A stretch of 64,000 bases of DNA from Ectobacillus funiculus (lineage in GTDB: Bacteria > Bacillota > Bacilli > Bacillales > Bacillaceae_G), in assembly GCF_004138295.1 (NCBI RefSeq), contig NZ_SCFM01000020.1, forward strand, positions 55,927 to 119,926, written 5' to 3'. Below, piece by piece: positions 61,164-64,000 of this stretch. Under the pieces are notes generated by a model, which was given only the letters and a program-made list of their open reading frames with translations, was not told the DNA's origin and did not search any database. Position 1 is the first letter of the stretch. Each line of letters starts with the position of its first letter. The translations under genes and the position numbers were made by a program.

Positions 61164-63155
61164 TCATTCCTCATCAAACCTAATGATCCTATACTCATAA
61201 CTGCCAATTTCTAATTTCCCTGAAAATACTTTGCTTTGTGTCACTAAATCTATTCCGTCCTGAGGGACAGTCACATTTCCTCCGTTTCCGTCCATATTCA
61301 CAATGACCCAAACTGTATATCCATCTCCTCGTCTCGGTGCAACAATTGTTCCCTTTGTTACGTCGGTGCGGAGCCTAATCCCAGCTTCAACGGCATAGTG
61401 ATCAAGCAGCTTGATAAGCATCGCATCTCCATCCTCTCCTATAGGCAGAGAGCCAAGCATAACAATTTTCCCTTTGCCATACTGGTACTCCGTTAGAAAT
61501 GCCTTTCCTGGTGTAAGTCCGCCCTCGATAATTCCAACGGCCTTTGCCTCCTTCGCTTCAAATACAGAGCTCCAGAGCCCTAATGGTGCCGATACATCAA
61601 ATGCTTTCCCTATTGAGCCCGTACTGTCCATCGGAAACGTGAATAAGGTCTCCACGCCTGCGATATGCTCTAGCTCTCCTAATGCTGCATCAGTGTGAAT
61701 TGTATGATGCTCTGTTCGCCCCCCGGTTAGAGGACCAATTACCCAGATACCTCCCTTTTCAACAAACGCGGTCGCTCTTGCTATATAATCAGAAGATACG
61801 TAATGAAGAAAAGGAGTACATAGCAACTTATAGCCGGCCAAGTCAGCTCCTTCGGGAATTAAATCCCGGTGAATCCCTGTTGCTAGTATTCGCTCATAAA
61901 ATTCAGTGACCAGCGCTTTATGATCCAGTCCATTATGCGGCTCTGTTTTAAAAAATGCTTTTGCCCGGTCAGAATACGTCATAGCAACTTCAGCCTGACA
62001 CGGCCTTGAAGCTAAAATAATAGGCTCGATTTCCTTCCTTGCTTGTTCTACTTCCAATACATTGACATAGCCCACCGTCGGCTTTCCCCACGCACTTATA
62101 ACAGATCCATGAGGCTGCTCGCAGCCCGTTCGCTGCTGTCTCCATAACCAATAGCAAAAGGCCTCCGCTCCCAGTGCATAGGCAGCTACCGCTTCACTTC
62201 TTAAATATCCGTTCGGATGGGGCGTCGCATAGCTTTCTAGCGAGGCGCTAAAGGAAGTGCTCGTCTCCATAATCCAAAAGTCTTTTCCTTGTTTGAAATT
62301 TCTCCATAAATCGCAATTCAGCAAGTATGAACCAAGTTTATCCTGCGGGGCATACGTATCAAATGATGCGAAATCAAGGTTCTGAAAAAGACGTTCATTG
62401 TCTACATGAAACATCACACTGCTGTTATGTGTAATTGGTGCATGAGAATATGTCCGGATGATTTCAGCCTGTTCATCTGCGAATTCAGCAATCTTTTCCA
62501 TCGAGAATAGCTGATACATCGTTTTTAATGAGGAATGATGCAAAAATGGTACTGCTCCCGGCTGCGGTATTTCTTCAAAGCTGTGATAGTGTTCACTCCA
62601 AATTTGTGTTCCCCATTCTTCATTTAGCCTCTCAATTGTTCCATAACGCGCCTCTAGCCAGCTATGCCATAAACCTTTACACGTCTCACACATACATTCC
62701 GCCACATGGCACTTAAACTCATTATCAAGCTGCCAGCCGATTACTCCAGGTAAGCTTCCGATTGCTTTAGCAAGGTGCTCTGTAATAATTGCGGCTCTTT
62801 CCCTAAAGTAGGAGTTGTTTGTGCAAACATGCTGTCTGGAGCCATGTCCCATCACATTTCCAGCTTCATCAACATACATGCGCTCTGGATGTCTATGAGA
62901 CATCCAAATAGGAGGTGTAGGCGTCGGTGTACACATAACTGTTTCAATACCATTTTCATAGAGTTTAGTAATGATATTTACAAAGAAGCTGCTATCAATC
63001 TGTCCCTCCTCCGGCTCTAGCGTTGACCAAGCGAACTCTCCCATTCTTACAACGTTAATGCCGGCCTCTTTCATAAAGTGAATATCCTGTTCTATGACTC
63101 CTCCATCCCACAGCTCAGGATAAAAAGCAGCTCCATGATATAATCTTTTGTTCAT
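61164..63155 (-). CDS. GH42 beta-galactosidase, YesZ-like
   Basis: About 663 residues. The GH42 barrel begins 'YHGAAFYPELWDGGVIEQDIHFMKEAGINVVRMGEFAWS'. Acid/base Glu is in GWQLDNEFKCH near residue 150 and nucleophile Glu in FWIMETSTSF near residue 305. A zinc-binding Cys cluster (CHVAECMCETC) follows the first. No signal peptide, so it acts inside the cell. It stands next to a YesT-like acetylesterase pseudogene, as in the rhamnogalacturonan cluster of B. subtilis. ATG 63155 is eight bases after GGAGG (63164-63168); an ATG at 63170 would overlap that site. Confidence 0.92.
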   Translation of the reverse strand: MNKRLYHGAAFYPELWDGGVIEQDIHFMKEAGINVVRMGEFAWSTLEPEEGQIDSSFFVNIITKLYENGIETVMCTPTPTPPIWMSHRHPERMYVDEAGNVMGHGSRQHVCTNNSYFRERAAIITEHLAKAIGSLPGVIGWQLDNEFKCHVAECMCETCKGLWHSWLEARYGTIERLNEEWGTQIWSEHYHSFEEIPQPGAVPFLHHSSLKTMYQLFSMEKIAEFADEQAEIIRTYSHAPITHNSSVMFHVDNERLFQNLDFASFDTYAPQDKLGSYLLNCDLWRNFKQGKDFWIMETSTSFSASLESYATPHPNGYLRSEAVAAYALGAEAFCYWLWRQQRTGCEQPHGSVISAWGKPTVGYVNVLEVEQARKEIEPIILASRPCQAEVAMTYSDRAKAFFKTEPHNGLDHKALVTEFYERILATGIHRDLIPEGADLAGYKLLCTPFLHYVSSDYIARATAFVEKGGIWVIGPLTGGRTEHHTIHTDAALGELEHIAGVETLFTFPMDSTGSIGKAFDVSAPLGLWSSVFEAKEAKAVGIIEGGLTPGKAFLTEYQYGKGKIVMLGSLPIGEDGDAMLIKLLDHYAVEAGIRLRTDVTKGTIVAPRRGDGYTVWVIVNMDGNGGNVTVPQDGIDLVTQSKVFSGKLEIGSYEYRIIRFDEE

Positions 63156-63183
63156 GTATTTGTCCTCCATTTTCTAGTAACCG

Positions 63184-63720
63184 TTAAGAAACAATATGTG
63201 AACTCTTGCTGGCTTTTACATGGACAGCTAACGGAAGCTGTAATTCCAGAATCCCTTCGATGACCAGCTTAGCAATCTCCGTTGCTCCCTCCTCACAAAA
63301 ATGAGTGTTATCCTGAATTCACTTGGGATAATTTGGATGCTTATCAGGCTCAAACCATACAAATAATCGTTTGGATCCTTCCACACCTAATGACTGATAG
63401 AATCCTTCTGTTTTAGACCATAAGTCGAGTAACGGAACATTAGATAAAGCTGCTAATTGTTTCATCGCTTCCGGATAATCTCCTAGCGTATTGACTAGCT
63501 TTCCCTCGCTATCAAAGCTTCTTCGATGAACAGAGGTAACGAGAACAGGAATTGCTCCCTTCTCTCTCGCTCCTGTAATATACTGCGTCAAACAAGATTG
63601 ATACGTTGTAAATGGCTCTGTTCCATACGTTTTTTGATCATTATGACCGAATTGTATAAATAAATAATCGTTTGGTCTGATTCGTTCTAGAATACTGGTC
63701 AATCTGCGTTCTGTATTGAA
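63184..63720 (-). pseudogene. Rhamnogalacturonan acetylesterase (YesT/RhgT-like) pseudogene
   Basis: In one frame the minus strand encodes the SGNH-hydrolase parts 'ERRLTSILERIRPNDYLFIQFGHNDQK' (block III GHND) and, further on, DNTHFCEEGATEIAKLV (block V Asp-His). Two defects are visible. A TGA at 63319-63321 interrupts 'HPNYPK*IQDNTHF' where relatives have Gly, consistent with GGA to TGA. The 5' end, including the block I GDS nucleophile, is cut off at 63720 by an unrelated hairpin-rich sequence that brings an in-frame TAG. It would have been cotranscribed with the GH42 gene 28 bp downstream. Confidence 0.85.
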
Positions 63721-64000
63721 CTACCCCCACCTACTCGCTAACGCTCCTTGAGGTGGGAGATTCTGTATCCTCTTCCTAGGAAGCGAAATACAGAGCCGTT
63801 CAACAAGCTTCTCATAGAGCAAATAGGGAGAGCTCACACTTTCTTGTACGTGACAAAATCACCGAGGTGACCTTGTCTCATACAAGGAGTGATAGTTGCT
63901 TCTCTTTTTTCACCCTATACGTGTTGCGATGTTCTTGCACCAATGCACCCACCATTCTGGAGCTGGGTCCTCTGGCCTTTGCGGCAAAATGGTGGTGATG
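63721..64000. mobile_element. End of an inserted element with serial hairpins, IS200/IS605-superfamily-like, possible IscB guide RNA
   Basis: The junction at 63720/63721 interrupts the acetylesterase gene. From there follow a CCCACCT/AGGTGGG stem (63726-63732 with 63751-63757), a CTGTAT/ATACAG stem (63763-63768 with 63788-63793) enclosing the palindrome CTTCCTAGGAAG, a TCACC/GGTGA stem (63859-63870) and a CCTTG/CAAGG stem (63871-63887). An ATG at 63989 opens a frame that runs off the window (ATG GTG GTG ATG). Subterminal hairpins and no target duplication fit the IS200/IS605 superfamily; a structured RNA of 200-270 bases before a plus-strand ORF is how IscB elements are built. The transposase or nuclease gene is not in view. 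Confidence 0.45.

Overview
The window reads as a chromosomal segment of a low-GC, endospore-forming Firmicute of the Bacillus type. The evidence is AGGAGG-type ribosome sites, consensus sigma-A promoters, a gerA-type germination operon, a SpoVAF-like protein, a YIEGIA pair, the bacillithiol-system protein YtxJ, a catDE operon, a BirA-type biotin operator, cre sites and a Spo0E-like phosphatase. No rRNA, tRNA or CRISPR array was seen.

Left part (1-9.6 kb): the end of a YitT-type membrane protein, then a minus-strand sulfur block: phosphosulfolactate synthase overlapping a histidine phosphatase, then sulfate adenylyltransferase and APS kinase. Divergent from it are an MFS transporter, the YIEGIA protein with its small partner, a TSUP sulfite/sulfonate-type exporter and a SpoVAF-like protein. 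This fits spore 3-sulfolactate metabolism and spore-envelope functions. 9.7-21.5 kb: EF-G-binding FusB-like protein, a small Mor-like DNA-binding protein, an orphan glgC preceded by a 37-residue ORF, a strongly decayed copy of a fumarylacetoacetate-hydrolase gene, a CrtI-like oxidoreductase, gerA-gerB-gerC, threonine synthase and a NUDIX hydrolase.

21.9-31.5 kb: secreted GH3 beta-glucosidase, then a pentose-phosphate block tkt-tal-gnd divergent from an RpiR-type regulator and followed by a gluconate permease. A/T palindromes beside both the regulator and the permease look like its operators. 31.7-42.2 kb: an unknown 91-residue protein, a LysM-GMC oxidoreductase fusion, catDE with a perfect sigma-A promoter inside an inverted repeat, YtxJ plus glutaredoxin, a luciferase-like monooxygenase, the intact fumarylacetoacetate hydrolase, a bioH-like/bioC operon under a BirA operator, and a HAD phosphatase.

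42.4-60.6 kb looks like one carbohydrate system, probably for alpha-1,6-glucans (dextran, isomalto-oligosaccharides). It has a giant secreted GH66 enzyme with about six inserted carbohydrate-binding modules, a GH13 oligo-1,6-glucosidase with the Val that marks alpha-1,6 specificity, an LplABC-type ABC importer, a YesL-like protein, and a sensing unit of sugar-binding lipoprotein, YesM-type kinase and YesN-type regulator. The GH66 promoter and the GH13/ABC promoter share the same array of boxes, a cre-like site and a -10 element, so they are probably one regulon. A previously easy-to-miss Spo0E-like gene lies between the GH66 promoter and the GH66 gene.

61.1-64.0 kb: a YesZ-like GH42 beta-galactosidase and a YesT-like rhamnogalacturonan acetylesterase pseudogene (in-frame TGA plus 5' truncation), cut by an insertion whose end is a series of hairpins resembling an IS200/IS605-superfamily element, possibly with an IscB-type guide RNA. 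Throughout the window, at least eight full or nearly full copies and several fragments of a ~135-bp dispersed repeat occupy intergenic regions; each complete copy ends in a terminator-like hairpin.
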